64,000 nucleotides of DNA from CAYSSJ01 sp964433675 (GCA_964433675.1 CAYSSJ010000003.1:130560-194559), one strand, 5' to 3'; positions 30,101-37,363 are shown, counted from the stretch's first letter. Program-made: numbers and translations. The notes: a model not told the origin generated them from the letters alone.

Positions 30101-33100
30101 GATAGTCATGGATATGGAGAGGGCAATACCCAAAATACTGATCTGATCACACCGACAATTGATATGAGCAATTACGATGATATTTCTCTATCGTTCACTC
30201 ATTATTTCAGGCAGTATTTAGATGTCTCGTCTGTCACATTATCATATAGTATAGATGATGGTGAGAGTTGGACTACTATCCAAACTTGGACAGAATCAAC
30301 TACTAATCCTTGTTACTTCAACCAAACAATTCCACAAATTGCAGGTCAATCTCAGGTGAAATTCAAATGGAATTATACCGGAACCTGGGGATTTTATTGG
30401 TGTGTGGATGATATCTTTGTATCCGTAGCACCGACAGACTTGAGCGCGATCGCGGGTGATGGGCTGGTAGAACTAAGCTGGAATGCTCCTGCGACAACGA
30501 GAGGTGAAGGGATGAGACACGCTAGTATTGTAGATCTGGCAAATGTCAATAGGGATGATATTGACCTGCTAGGCTACGATATTTATCGTGATGGTGAAGT
30601 AATCAATCAAGTTCTCGTTACCGAAACAAATTATACTGATAATGTTGTTCAAAACATGGAGATCTACAATTATTATGTTAAAGCTGTTTATGAATACGGA
30701 GAGACAGCTGCCTCTAATACCGTTCAGGCAATACCTGAGTCGATCGTAATCGATGTCTTACCCTTCATGGAGGATTTTACAGGGGTTGATATAGGAAGTG
30801 TCCCGCAGGGTTGGTATAGAACACATCTTAACTGGGAGGTATATGACCCACATTACAACGGTAGTGACGAACGTGAAATGAGATTTTCAAATTCTTACAT
30901 CGATGATACTATATTCAGATTAATAACTCCGAGAATCGTCGTTAGTGATGTAAATGAGTTAAGATTAACATTCAAGCATTTATTTGATGAATATCCTAAT
31001 ACCACTAACGATTATATCATGTCGGTTCAAATCTCTCCGGATAGGATGAACTGGACACCTGTGTGGTCAGTGAACACTCCGGGTGATATTCCACAGGAGA
31101 GTTTAGATATCCTGCTCGATACTCTCGATCAAGATAATCTCTACATTTCATGGGTATATGAAGGGTCGAGTTATGATGTATCCCTCTGGTCGCTCGATGA
31201 TATAGTCATTGAAGAGGTTACCGGCTTACCATGGAACGAGGATTTCACAGGAGTTGGTGAAGGTCATATTCCATCAGGGTGGCAGAGTAGTCATAATAAC
31301 TGGCGTGTTCCAGAAACTAGTAATCATGCTGGCGGAACACCACCTGAGATGTTTTTCGCATCGGAACCATCAATGACTGGCGAAGGCAGACTAACCTCAC
31401 CCAAAATCGTATTGAATGATTATTCCGACTTGTTGTTAACCTTCAAACATTTTGTTAATGACAGTTCCAGTCCGGTAGGAGGATATGAGCTATCACTCCA
31501 GATATCACATGATCTGAGCAATTGGGATACTGTGTGGTCTATTACACCGGACGGAGATGTGAACCCGGAAACGATCGAGATCCTGATCTACGGTCTTCAG
31601 CAGCATGAGTTGTATCTCTCATGGGTATATGATGGTGTTAGCTCAGATATCAATTACTGGGCTATTGACGATATCGTTCTCGATAAGTATGTTACAAACC
31701 TCCCTTGGTCGGAAGATTTCACCGGCATCACTCATGGTAGTATACCCTCTCGCTGGCAGAGAACACATGAGAGCTGGAAGGCGGTGTATGATTACTCCGC
31801 AGGGGGTACAGCACCCGAAATGAGATTTGTCGAAACAGAAACAGGTCTCTTTAGACTGATAACACCTCAGTTTAATATGATTGACCCGGATGAGATGATA
31901 CTCTCTTTCAAGCACAGGGTACATCAACCCTCCTCAAGTCGTGATTTCACACTTTCAGTTGAGATCTCCACTGATATGGAAAACTGGACCACACTCTGGT
32001 CATTGATATCTCCATACACGACAGCGGGAACTATTGAGATCATAACAGAGCATCTCAATCAGAATAACTTTTACCTCTCCTGGGTATTTGAGGGGAACAG
32101 TAGCCATCTGAACTGGTGGGCGATCGATGATATCGTTCTGGAAGAGTATATTGCCCCCCCTCCGGTGCTATATCCACCGGAGAATTTGACAGTTGAGATA
32201 GTTAATAATCAAAGTCTGCTATTGCAGTGGGACGCACCTCAAGGGGAAAACCTTGCTCGAAACGAGGGTCAAAGAGACCGTAGTCTGGGCAGCATCTCCA
32301 ATAGAAACGAAATCGATACCCGCTCGAGGAGAAACGATTTTACCCTTACAGACCTCACAGGTTCACAACGTCCTAGTCAGAGAGGCTTGATCGGTTATAA
32401 TGTCTATCGAGACGGAGAGATAATCAATAATGAGTTAATCTCAGAGATACAATATATAGATAACAACGTGGTATACGGTGAGACCTACCAATACTATGTA
32501 ACCGCTGTTTATGAAGATGGTGAATCAGCACCTTCCAATACAGTTGAGATTTATGTTCCGGATAAGGTGGCTATACCGTCTTACACACCCGAGCCGGGAT
32601 TATACCCCAATACTATCGATGTAAGCATAGAATCAACTACCCAAGGAGCCACAATTATGTGCCGTTCGATGGTTGTTGGTAATACCAGAGATAGCTGGTC
32701 AGACTGGCAGGTTTATACAGACCCGATCACTGTTCCTATGGATACTGAAATGAATTTCGAAGCTTATGCTGAGAAAGATGACTGGATAACGAGTGACACA
32801 GCAGCAGCTTCCTATACAGTTACTAATCCGCCATTGCCGGCCATAGCTGTTTATCCACTGCCAGATGTTTGGAACATCCCTATAGAAGCAATGGTGTTTG
32901 GATGGTCGTATGACGAAGATGGCACTACACCAGACGGCTATATGTTCAAATATTGGCAAGATGGGCAAGCTCAACCTGAGATGATAGATGTCAGCGCAGA
33001 AACAATCCATACTATCATGGGAGTTTTAGATTACGATAAGGTGTACAATTGGCAGGTAATACCATATATCAATGCCACAGTTGGTGGGCAATTGAACGGA

Positions 33101-34138
33101 AGCCAATATGGCAAACAGATATCTTCTTATCGCCATAACGAAGAAATAAGGTCTGGTGATAAATATCTTGCCGTGGATTGTCCGATATGGTCATTTACTA
33201 CAATTATGGAGCCGATCGAAATACCGGCTAATGGGCAACATAATATGCCGGATCTAGGTATTACGATTCATACGACTGAACTAATAACTGTAGTTGCCTT
33301 AAATCCGATCATAGCTGACCAATTACCTATAGAATTGGATCAGACATTCTCTTTCTCAGTTAACGGTTCTGGTATCGTTACTATTACAGTGACAACTACT
33401 GCCCAGATGGGTTATTATTACTTTAACAATTCCTGGAATCCGGATCCTTCGGGCTTTCCAAATGTGGATGGTGAAATTTCATTTTCGATTAATTTTAATG
33501 CATCTCGTAGCAATGAGGCATCTCTATTAGTTGGTAACGAGTCCGATCCGGATCCACCCTTACCTGTCACTCTGAATTGGTTTGAGGTGGAATATCTCGA
33601 TAATCAAGCAGTTTTGAGCTGGCAGACTGCGAGTGAGACCAATAATATGGGCTGGAAAGCATATCGCAGTCAAAACTCTCTGGAGCCTGATTTGCTGCTG
33701 AACACCGAGTTTATTGCCGGAGCAGGTACTACTACTCAGAACACAGACTACAACTACTGCGATCCATATGCCTTGCTAATGGGCAATACTTATTTCTACT
33801 GGATAGAGAGTGTAGAGTTCGATGGTACAACCGAGCTTTTCGGTCCCGTAACACTGGAAGTTCCGATAGAAGGTGAAGTGCCACTAATCACAAAGCTATT
33901 GTCAAATCATCCAAACCCGTTCAACCCAAACACTAATATCAGTTTCGATGTCAGGGCGGGTGAGACCGGTATATTGGAGATCTATGATGTTCGAGGTAGA
34001 AAGCTGGAGAGCCATGAATTCAGCGCCGGTTCTCATAATTATCTCTGGCAAGCCGAAGGTAAAAGCAGCGGCATATATTTCTACAGATTAAAAAGCGAAT
34101 CTTATAGAGAAACAAAGAAAATGCTCTTGCTCAAATAG
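21119..34138 (+). CDS. 4,339-residue exported C39-like cysteine peptidase/adhesin with C-terminal sorting domain
   Basis: I start at the ATG at 21119 because AAGGAG lies eight bases upstream; the in-frame GTG at 21110 overlaps that site. A signal peptide (1-19) is followed by a propeptide-like region (about 20-295). A C39/papain-like domain (about 300-470) has Cys309 in YGCTPTSGG and His427 in SGHSVACFGY. Then come an Ig-like domain, five SENPxxG beta-repeats (about 593-1059) and a GEVED domain (about 1061-1209). Five units of cleaved-adhesin jelly roll plus FN3 (about 1214-2540) lead to a GLUG block (about 2541-2822), FN3, another jelly roll/FN3 pair, three tandem jelly rolls beginning LPxxEDFTG, FN3, a chitobiase-C-like domain and the shared tail (3878-4339) with sorting domain. 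Four FN3 domains have Arg-rich B-C loop inserts (28486, 29653, 30490 and 32240 onward). It is probably a surface-bound peptidase presenting carbohydrate- or protein-binding modules; the substrate is unknown. Confidence 0.88.
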   Translation: MKRIMVVIFLLLSMLVFGEISISEAEMMSIYNSGTPISDIANNINLTPGDNYAIPDLTIPTSHYRHHSSPISQENAIQLAANYLKRYYDVTGTLLSIIPLEDFKGELVAYDLNFSLHNKSYESYSDIYREWEKYNQANNDKVLGLPGDNESPFAFITVAANFDNHPVIASALSLSPFYTMGWRADFVARQTIGYPQIERIIYGGALIREIVFSDGQSSVTVSSYPPYNHYETSAFVELVLGNEKRFMDKLQELYENNDIDIEQLEREERDEYLQDYHELMNGAVRYLGLTGNFIDEPQLFKPLSWTYGCTPTSGGMIAKYWNNMGYGRLSEYFRTGTHVIDNTTNRHATQAEFELKDHMDTSSSGSTHPHDIRPGLSSYFDSKDYDRSSDSTIGWPWNYRWNVISSTIRAGRPFVFSYGSYHNQSGHSVACFGYRYSNKRLYIYETWTNAIHSIYYKAGTVTQIDRIRPTDPEQKGEIKLTNFQGYNSWGYYELGSDDEPRYWAYADYEITWNSSDIPGSTVSVWLLDETSGFLSEIDSGLPNNGSYIWTPDGINIQIGYTKRFRIVLKLFDAENNYVASDGSRGRFIIRHKPVTLTINSENPETGVEVFYEQTGDGQVSQSALTEFEIETYVSDNNRYLDIETAEVRTVGDYREKAFNRWVDNLGFVSEEANTTYYVDFDSEYLKAIFYNRVNVLSSSPHTGIIISCTDNNGEVTEITTPGYIDYPVDAITIDLTAPQYCPVTNNFFLRWEVNDEMYSTSRIITGLSVEEPLKVVAIYDNIRNIFIRSENPASMVPIIVSPADFGGNTDGNTEFLRRYNRGTEITLQAPAEHGEHNFDNWYINNSPAQPSQVDGSTLTYDITDDQYHFLTARYLNPLATVNVSSQNADNILIDCSEDVNSAGEGITPFERIYHTGSSVMFIAPWQTDDDEWFSHWIKDDEFYSDEAQIIFDLEGDTSLIAVYHGDIMTINIESQNPEEGVFMVLSAFDVSGQHNGVTPFTRGYNAGQLLWITAPETADGYYFERWEKNEVNVGGHLQMPQTLVTNVEGNDTYTAVYSTVPAYCIPVYNTDPVTSWYIDSVIMGDINNTDSGGAGGAVYNDYTNEFATELVRGEEYTISIKNDSFDTVSLGAWIDFNRNSSFDIQTETIVWDNNMLPAETTDYTFTVPNDAELGNTRMRVRLVYGSTLDPCDSASAGETEDYTVIIVDEPTYTVTELPFEENFVSDTLPDHWQNVALEDISPNWDLDNASAYSGNYSLSHGFDYHSMSDNWVILPRIYSENGLRLTFREKNEWMDDFYTHHGVWISVGSDNPLHQNFVLLEEFDQAASSWTERNLLIEHQGQNVYIAFRYWGQNGATWSIDDIVVDEMPEFLPPTDLTTNVTEDGIGLEWLTPNMPSNDITLIGYNLYRNSLKLNDTVLAGSYYLDEDVQFGATYSYYVTSQYEIRESEPSNIIDCHFVYETEISSLPYLLDFSGPFPPHGWTFENIPMESRSRGNIIRELSGEHGGSRFTNNWNLSNTAHAGGEIPELRFHWSPQFTGKSYFMSPGIVMQDRDAIFVSFDYTLKHHSGYYQIGLDIQSANGEWHNVWHQDSINEDIIEENVWLYIPKPEEHGDIISLGLYYEGFSMNIQRINFDNIELIDAPLLLPPTNFAGVSGDGSVILSWDLPAYEQGLPDDVELIGYNLYRDGELLNQEPLLVFEYNDLMLNNGQEYEYEILTVYNYGSSPYAEPVIISPEGGHIIYQLPYLQDFSGDFLPTGWTVDQTAYNRGLLNASDGLRQSTRETGNWELEAIGNIAGGEPPQVWFSYLPNFYGQSYLILPRFHKGNVNHIKVSFKGYLDVFFDDIPFIVSLVVKDNDENWAEIWSVSNANFSGQDDFSVFYNCLDHSSEYLELAFLVDGWNTGAQWWMDDVQIEAVDDVQILPPANLAAFNNYNSIELVWFESESDLFTSFDIYRDDVLIASVSDNLSFYDLDVTAGVEYTYHLRAVHSNYESPISTIAQITFNPTEVVDIPYYQNFEGDFSLEESYIYSLARESNANNGYNNWTLSDSTAAGNDPPELAFTQSPIFYGRTIFALPFINNQNQDAIVLSYSYFIHLTQFHNIEGLETVYRYPDSEWNMLETYHNQGIYMMGKATHLIEIFNDDLIQFGFLFEGQSSEIISWQLDNISIETYEEYPSPNNLISYPYDNRVTLLWERPIFQIENSQIEQELLGYDIYRNDVKLNNSPLTEIIYIDNQVENNITYNYYVTAVYGDGESEASNIVQSVPYLPDPITNYPYTENFETDVFPPLNWYVYQTGFANPGWLSAAEQNPVNTYSYHHYTQENEVVEDWLVLPKIVSEAAIVFKFKEISKVDWEHHSYHGMWISENSGDPEDGDFYELEVFAENTYELGIGYIWVEREIIIMSESSEFYIAFKYAGDEGVEWQIDDIEIDQIFHLPPQNLTAESGDSSVQLSWLSPLTFPNSSSREETLKSLNQPNQNHRDFIGYNVYRDNTQINPEVVSSDEYLDSDVVNGISYEYYVTAVYDDGESDASNTAVAIPYGNEPIAIQPALGDGSANNPYEIANLGNLYWIAEHFSRWNLHYIQTADIDASVTTHWFDSAGWSPIGDNTTRFTGSYNGQGYIIDALSINRSTSSNIGLFGRTDDAVIQNVGLRNVNITGGNSVGALVGMISNGSLINKSYSSGSVNGDMYVGGLVGYNYESSHIINSYSTASITGSNSVGGIVGYNTTYASVNYCYSIGGVNGPANTTGGLVGQNVSGAYVINSYYNEETSGQTDTGKGEPRTTAEMKHPHAINTYESWDFVVIWQEDQYEWTNGYPYLINQINYLPPPINLTGTPEGSDMLLSWDSQAIRFGDDLRTESDDSILDQHSTPVRNNRIIPRDNYWHNSFLGYNVYRNGIRINSDFILETNYQDTYLTIGNYQYYVKAVFFQGESQASNMIEHSIDPFNLPFSENFDADVTLPDFWEIVDHQSNGQVWQFGTVTNGLSGTTGNYAYLDSHGYGEGNTQNTDLITPTIDMSNYDDISLSFTHYFRQYLDVSSVTLSYSIDDGESWTTIQTWTESTTNPCYFNQTIPQIAGQSQVKFKWNYTGTWGFYWCVDDIFVSVAPTDLSAIAGDGLVELSWNAPATTRGEGMRHASIVDLANVNRDDIDLLGYDIYRDGEVINQVLVTETNYTDNVVQNMEIYNYYVKAVYEYGETAASNTVQAIPESIVIDVLPFMEDFTGVDIGSVPQGWYRTHLNWEVYDPHYNGSDEREMRFSNSYIDDTIFRLITPRIVVSDVNELRLTFKHLFDEYPNTTNDYIMSVQISPDRMNWTPVWSVNTPGDIPQESLDILLDTLDQDNLYISWVYEGSSYDVSLWSLDDIVIEEVTGLPWNEDFTGVGEGHIPSGWQSSHNNWRVPETSNHAGGTPPEMFFASEPSMTGEGRLTSPKIVLNDYSDLLLTFKHFVNDSSSPVGGYELSLQISHDLSNWDTVWSITPDGDVNPETIEILIYGLQQHELYLSWVYDGVSSDINYWAIDDIVLDKYVTNLPWSEDFTGITHGSIPSRWQRTHESWKAVYDYSAGGTAPEMRFVETETGLFRLITPQFNMIDPDEMILSFKHRVHQPSSSRDFTLSVEISTDMENWTTLWSLISPYTTAGTIEIITEHLNQNNFYLSWVFEGNSSHLNWWAIDDIVLEEYIAPPPVLYPPENLTVEIVNNQSLLLQWDAPQGENLARNEGQRDRSLGSISNRNEIDTRSRRNDFTLTDLTGSQRPSQRGLIGYNVYRDGEIINNELISEIQYIDNNVVYGETYQYYVTAVYEDGESAPSNTVEIYVPDKVAIPSYTPEPGLYPNTIDVSIESTTQGATIMCRSMVVGNTRDSWSDWQVYTDPITVPMDTEMNFEAYAEKDDWITSDTAAASYTVTNPPLPAIAVYPLPDVWNIPIEAMVFGWSYDEDGTTPDGYMFKYWQDGQAQPEMIDVSAETIHTIMGVLDYDKVYNWQVIPYINATVGGQLNGSQYGKQISSYRHNEEIRSGDKYLAVDCPIWSFTTIMEPIEIPANGQHNMPDLGITIHTTELITVVALNPIIADQLPIELDQTFSFSVNGSGIVTITVTTTAQMGYYYFNNSWNPDPSGFPNVDGEISFSINFNASRSNEASLLVGNESDPDPPLPVTLNWFEVEYLDNQAVLSWQTASETNNMGWKAYRSQNSLEPDLLLNTEFIAGAGTTTQNTDYNYCDPYALLMGNTYFYWIESVEFDGTTELFGPVTLEVPIEGEVPLITKLLSNHPNPFNPNTNISFDVRAGETGILEIYDVRGRKLESHEFSAGSHNYLWQAEGKSSGIYFYRLKSESYRETKKMLLLK
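32750..34138 (+). repeat. 1,389-bp direct repeat, copy 2
   Basis: This is the tail of the 4,339-aa gene, matching 19402-20790 without a visible difference. It encodes the end of a chitobiase-C-like domain, two beta-sandwich modules and the C-terminal sorting domain. Third positions are as conserved as first and second, so selection on protein alone does not explain it. Confidence 0.9.
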
Positions 34139-34180
34139 TCTCAAATGACTATAAGGGATGACACTATGCTCTTATAGAAA

Positions 34181-34214
34181 AGAGACGGGCTTTCTTAGCT
34201 CGTCTCTTTTTTTC
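34181..34214 (+). terminator. Rho-independent terminator
   Basis: AGAGACGGGCT (34181-34191) pairs with AGCTCGTCTCT (34197-34207) through one G-T wobble, with a TTCTT loop and seven or eight T after. It is homologous to the terminator at 20822 but diverged in loop and flank, unlike the identical coding tail just upstream. Confidence 0.9.
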
Positions 34215-34342
34215 ATCTGAAAATAAGATCGCAAAATTATGCCGGGCAGATAAAAAATGCCAATGAAAAAGGTACTCTGAATATAAGGAATGATAAGACA
34301 CAGCTAAAAGAAAGTGAATCTATTTTTTGGAAATATCGAAAT
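34211..34342 (+). pseudogene. Eroded copy of the rtcB leader and first ~25 codons
   Basis: Aligned by eye to 6681-6820, this stretch keeps the leader GCAAAATTATGCCGGGCAGA, the CTCTGAATAT before the start and a recognisable N-terminal reading (KTQLKES...FWKY). The ATG has become ATA and the ribosome binding site is changed. It cannot be a gene; it is a fragment left from a duplicated rtcB locus. Confidence 0.7.
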
Positions 34343-34363
34343 ATCCGGATTAATTAGATAGGG

Positions 34364-34446
34364 TTATGAACTGGGATTTTGAAGAGATCTGGGCTGAAGA
34401 TATGGATCACAATATTAATAACGGTTATCCGTATCTGATAGAGTAG
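34364..34446 (+). pseudogene. Fragment of the GLUG lipoprotein 3' end
   Basis: This matches 10321-10405 with few changes, encoding WDFEEIWAEDMDHNINN and then YPYLIE and a stop. It lacks the rest of the gene and any start. It directly follows the rtcB-leader fragment, so an internal ~3.5-kb deletion of a duplicated rtcB-ferredoxin-lipoprotein locus would explain both. The remaining ~150 bp to the promoter at 34599 contains nothing recognised. Confidence 0.75.
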
Positions 34447-34598
34447 TATTTCAGATATTCGTATTGGCAGCAGATACATAAAGAAGATTTCGAATGGTAA
34501 AGATTTCTGAACAGATTCTATCTTTTAATGGGAGTATCCGTTACCTTATTATCAACTTCGATAATTTTCTGTAAAATTTGATAGGCATAATAATTTTA

Positions 34599-34627
34599 TT
34601 GACAAAAACTTTTAAGAAAAATATGCA
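34599..34627 (+). promoter_or_regulatory. Possible sigma-70-type promoter
   Basis: TTGACA (34599-34604) is followed after 17 bp by TATGCA (34622-34627), 32 bp before the start codon of the next gene. The -10 match is weak; the -35 and spacing are good. Confidence 0.4.
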
Positions 34628-34659
34628 TTCCACATAAAATTATTTTATAGGAGGATCGG

Positions 34660-35586
34660 ATGAAGAAAATGTTGATAGTTCTCATTTTGCTGCTCATCTT
34701 TATTAGTTTAACTGCATCAGAAGCGGAAGGGGAAAAAACAGAGAAGGCAAGGATAAATTGGTTTAATGTCATATTTGCCGGTGGATATTTGTTAGGTGTT
34801 TTCATTTTACTTCCTTTGGTTATTTTCACCAATTTGAAAGATAAGGTTTATGATCCTGAAAATAAGGAGCAGATCCAACCTTTGGAGAATCTGAGTGAGG
34901 AAGAGAGAAATGCAAGAGCTTCTAGAATCCTGGAAGAGATCGGGAACAAACTTACACCTGTCGAGGATGAAGAAGGTAATCAGATGATTACTATCACCAA
35001 AAGTAAACAGGCAAGATTCGTGCGTAATGGTTTGAACTATATCATCAAAAAACTGGCGCCGACAGATCAGGATGTGATAGATAGGGTAAATGAATTCAAA
35101 GGAGTATATGATTACAGAGCAAGCAGGATCTTCACCGGTTCAAACTGGATTATTGTTTTCGGAATTGGTGTGGGTGTTCTTCTGGTAGCCACGGGTGGTT
35201 TCAATACTTTCATTATTATTCATGCACTCGGTGTTTTGTTTTATATTCTCTCCAGTAGAACCCCTTTATACGCGGTAGAAAAAAGGGTGAAAAACTATGG
35301 TTCCGGTGGCGGGGCGATGAGTAGAATTTATGCAGCACTATTTTTGGGACCAGGTAAAAAGTATTATGTCAAAAGAGCTGGTGGTTCTTGGGAAAGAGAC
35401 TGGCAGACCGAAGGTGAAATGGCAGTTATCGGAATAGCCGTAATGGCAATTGTAGCTTTGTTGCTGGGATTTTTTGCTGCTGCAATGGGAGTGATCAATT
35501 TCATATTCAATTATGCAAACTCTCTTGTGATTCCTTTTATAAAACTTGATGATTGGTATGAAAGAAAAATCGAGGCGACTGCCTAG
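34660..35586 (+). CDS. Membrane protein of unknown function, 308 residues
   Basis: No family was recognised. An N-terminal hydrophobic stretch (2-20) may be a signal peptide or anchor. It is followed by an acidic linker (SEAEGEKTEKA), a membrane segment (about 36-56), a soluble charged domain (about 57-155; EERNARASRILEEIGNKL) and two adjacent membrane helices (about 162-200). A Lys/Gly/Tyr-rich loop and a final helical pair (about 247-290) complete it, so five or six membrane passes are likely. The ATG has AGGAG seven bases upstream. It is a single-gene transcript, bracketed by a promoter-like element and a strong terminator. The soluble domain between helices could bind a partner, but nothing in the context says which. 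Confidence 0.75.
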   Translation: MKKMLIVLILLLIFISLTASEAEGEKTEKARINWFNVIFAGGYLLGVFILLPLVIFTNLKDKVYDPENKEQIQPLENLSEEERNARASRILEEIGNKLTPVEDEEGNQMITITKSKQARFVRNGLNYIIKKLAPTDQDVIDRVNEFKGVYDYRASRIFTGSNWIIVFGIGVGVLLVATGGFNTFIIIHALGVLFYILSSRTPLYAVEKRVKNYGSGGGAMSRIYAALFLGPGKKYYVKRAGGSWERDWQTEGEMAVIGIAVMAIVALLLGFFAAAMGVINFIFNYANSLVIPFIKLDDWYERKIEATA

Positions 35587-35605
35587 AAATAAATAGTTAT
35601 ATAAC

Positions 35606-35645
35606 ACCGAGCTGCTATCTTGATAGATTCAGCTCGGTTTTTTCT
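35606..35645 (+). terminator. Rho-independent terminator
   Basis: ACCGAGCTG (35606-35614) pairs with CAGCTCGGT (35630-35638), with an inner CTATC/GATAG stem, followed by a T-rich run. It terminates the membrane protein gene. Confidence 0.9.
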
Positions 35646-35876
35646 TTTATTGGGCAATATTCGATAAACTATCTTTATTGAGTACAGAAGCAAGTATGTC
35701 AACTTTCAGCTTGAAGCGGGATTAGTCTTTGCCATCTTTCTAAAAGAGGGGAGAAAATGTATTTATTATCACTTGACTAAAAACAGTTTAAAATCTTAAT
35801 GAATTTAATAGTTGTGTCTTGATACTAGGTAATTAAGTATGACTTTATCTTTGGAGAATGTAATGAGGGAGATAAA

Positions 35877-37109
35877 ATGACGGACTCTAAAAAACAGTTA
35901 GATTATGTAATTAAACTAAGTGATATTATGACACAAATCAAAGACATTGATGTTCTTATGGAGACGATATTAACAGAAGCCAGAAAAATTACATTTGCAG
36001 ATGCCGGTTCTATTTATCTATGTAAAAATGATGAGCTTTCTTTTGATTACGCTCAAAATGAGACACTATCATCTCGTTTGGGAACGGGCAAAAAATTGAT
36101 TTACAAAACATTTAGATTACCTAAGAATACTGAATCCATTGCCGGCTATGTTGCGATAACCGGAAAGATACTGAATTTGAGAGATGTATATCAATTGGAT
36201 CCGAAATTACCCTTTGGTTTTAATAAAGAGTTTGATCGGGTATCAAATTACGAAACCACATCAATGCTGACCATTCCGCTAAAAAGGGTGAGTAATAATA
36301 AAATCATTGGAGTTTTGCAGTTAATAAATGCAAAGGATGAAACAGGGAATAGTGTTCCTTTTTCCGAAGATAATACGCCACTGGTAAAGCTTTTTGCCAA
36401 TAGTGCGGCAATGGCGTTGGAGAGAGCAGAAATGACCAGGGCAATTATTCTAAGGATGATTAAGCTGGCAGAGTTAAGAGATCCTAAAGAAACCGGAGCA
36501 CATGTGAATAGGGTAGGGGCTTATTCGGCGGAAATCTATGAGGCTTGGGCTGAAAAACACAGTATTAACAAAGAAGAAATTAAGCGGTGCAAAGATACAA
36601 TTCGTATCGCTGCAATGTTGCACGATGTCGGGAAAGTAGCTATTCCAGATACTATCCTCAAAAAATCAGGCAAGTTAACAGATGAAGAATTTGAGATAAT
36701 GAAAACTCATACTTATGAGGGGGCTAAACTCTTTGGCGAGAAACAGTCCGAATTGGATATTATGTCGCAGGAAATTGCTCTCAATCATCACGAACATTGG
36801 GATGGCAGAGGATATCCGGGGCATATTGATATGAAAAGTTTTCAACCATTGGCTAAGCATATATTACCAAACGGGAGGGCTATGGGTAAGAAGAGAGACG
36901 AAATACCACTTGCGGCAAGAATAGTCTCAATCTCTGATGTTTATGATGCCCTCTCTTCACGCAGGGTTTACAAAGAGGCGTGGTCGCAGGATGATGTAAT
37001 CCGGGAGATAGAAGAACAAGCAGGTAAGCAGTTTGATCCGCAACTTGTCGAAATATTTTCCGATCTGATTGATGTATTTCAGGCAATCCAAAGTAAATAT
37101 TCCGACTAA
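35877..37109 (+). CDS. GAF/HD-GYP domain protein, probable cyclic-di-GMP phosphodiesterase
   Basis: This is a 410-residue cytoplasmic signalling enzyme. An N-terminal GAF domain (about 10-190; DAGSIYLCK, VSNYETTSMLTIPLK) senses a ligand or redox state. It is joined to an HD-GYP domain (about 195-400) that hydrolyses cyclic-di-GMP to pGpG or GMP. Metal and substrate residues are visible: His209 in the entry helix, His249-Asp250 (HDVGKVAIPD), His304/305 and His307 in NHHEHWDGRGYPG, which includes the GYP motif, and SDVYDALSS. An insert of about 20 residues follows the GYP motif (KSFQPLAKHILPNGRAMGKK). The RBS GAGGGAG precedes the ATG. No diguanylate cyclase or partner is adjacent; it is likely monocistronic. 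The ~290 bp ahead of it hold the preceding terminator and TTGACT-type promoter-like sequence only. Confidence 0.9.
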   Translation: MTDSKKQLDYVIKLSDIMTQIKDIDVLMETILTEARKITFADAGSIYLCKNDELSFDYAQNETLSSRLGTGKKLIYKTFRLPKNTESIAGYVAITGKILNLRDVYQLDPKLPFGFNKEFDRVSNYETTSMLTIPLKRVSNNKIIGVLQLINAKDETGNSVPFSEDNTPLVKLFANSAAMALERAEMTRAIILRMIKLAELRDPKETGAHVNRVGAYSAEIYEAWAEKHSINKEEIKRCKDTIRIAAMLHDVGKVAIPDTILKKSGKLTDEEFEIMKTHTYEGAKLFGEKQSELDIMSQEIALNHHEHWDGRGYPGHIDMKSFQPLAKHILPNGRAMGKKRDEIPLAARIVSISDVYDALSSRRVYKEAWSQDDVIREIEEQAGKQFDPQLVEIFSDLIDVFQAIQSKYSD

Positions 37110-37286
37110 AATCTTAGTTTTGATACGCAAACGGGAATTGAGATATGCTCGCGAAGATAGGCAGAAAATTGTCTGTCCTACGTACTAATGAGTCTCTCAC
37201 TCAGCGATGGGATTATCGAGGACATCGTTTCCTTTGTCAAAGAATGATTTCAGAAAGCCTTTTTTAAAAGTATCTATCAAAAAAAC

Positions 37287-37363
37287 TGGCACGCCCGGAA
37301 GGACTTGAACCCTCAACCCTCTGATCCGAAGTCAGATGCTCTATCCAATTGAGCTACGGGCGC
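37287..37363 (-). tRNA. tRNA-Arg (anticodon TCG)
   Basis: Read on the minus strand, it has an acceptor GCGCCCG pairing with CGGGCGT (one G-U), a D-arm AGCTCAATTGGATAGAGC and an anticodon stem TCTGA/TCAGA. The loop CTTCGGA gives anticodon TCG, and the T-arm is GGTTCAAGTCC. Discriminator G and an encoded CCA complete it. A T-run follows directly. It decodes CGA and probably other CGN codons. Confidence 0.97.

Noticed and set aside
37287..37363. tRNA-Arg as the attachment site of an integrated element.
   Set aside because: No integrase, no repeated tRNA 3' end and no phage or plasmid genes were seen nearby.
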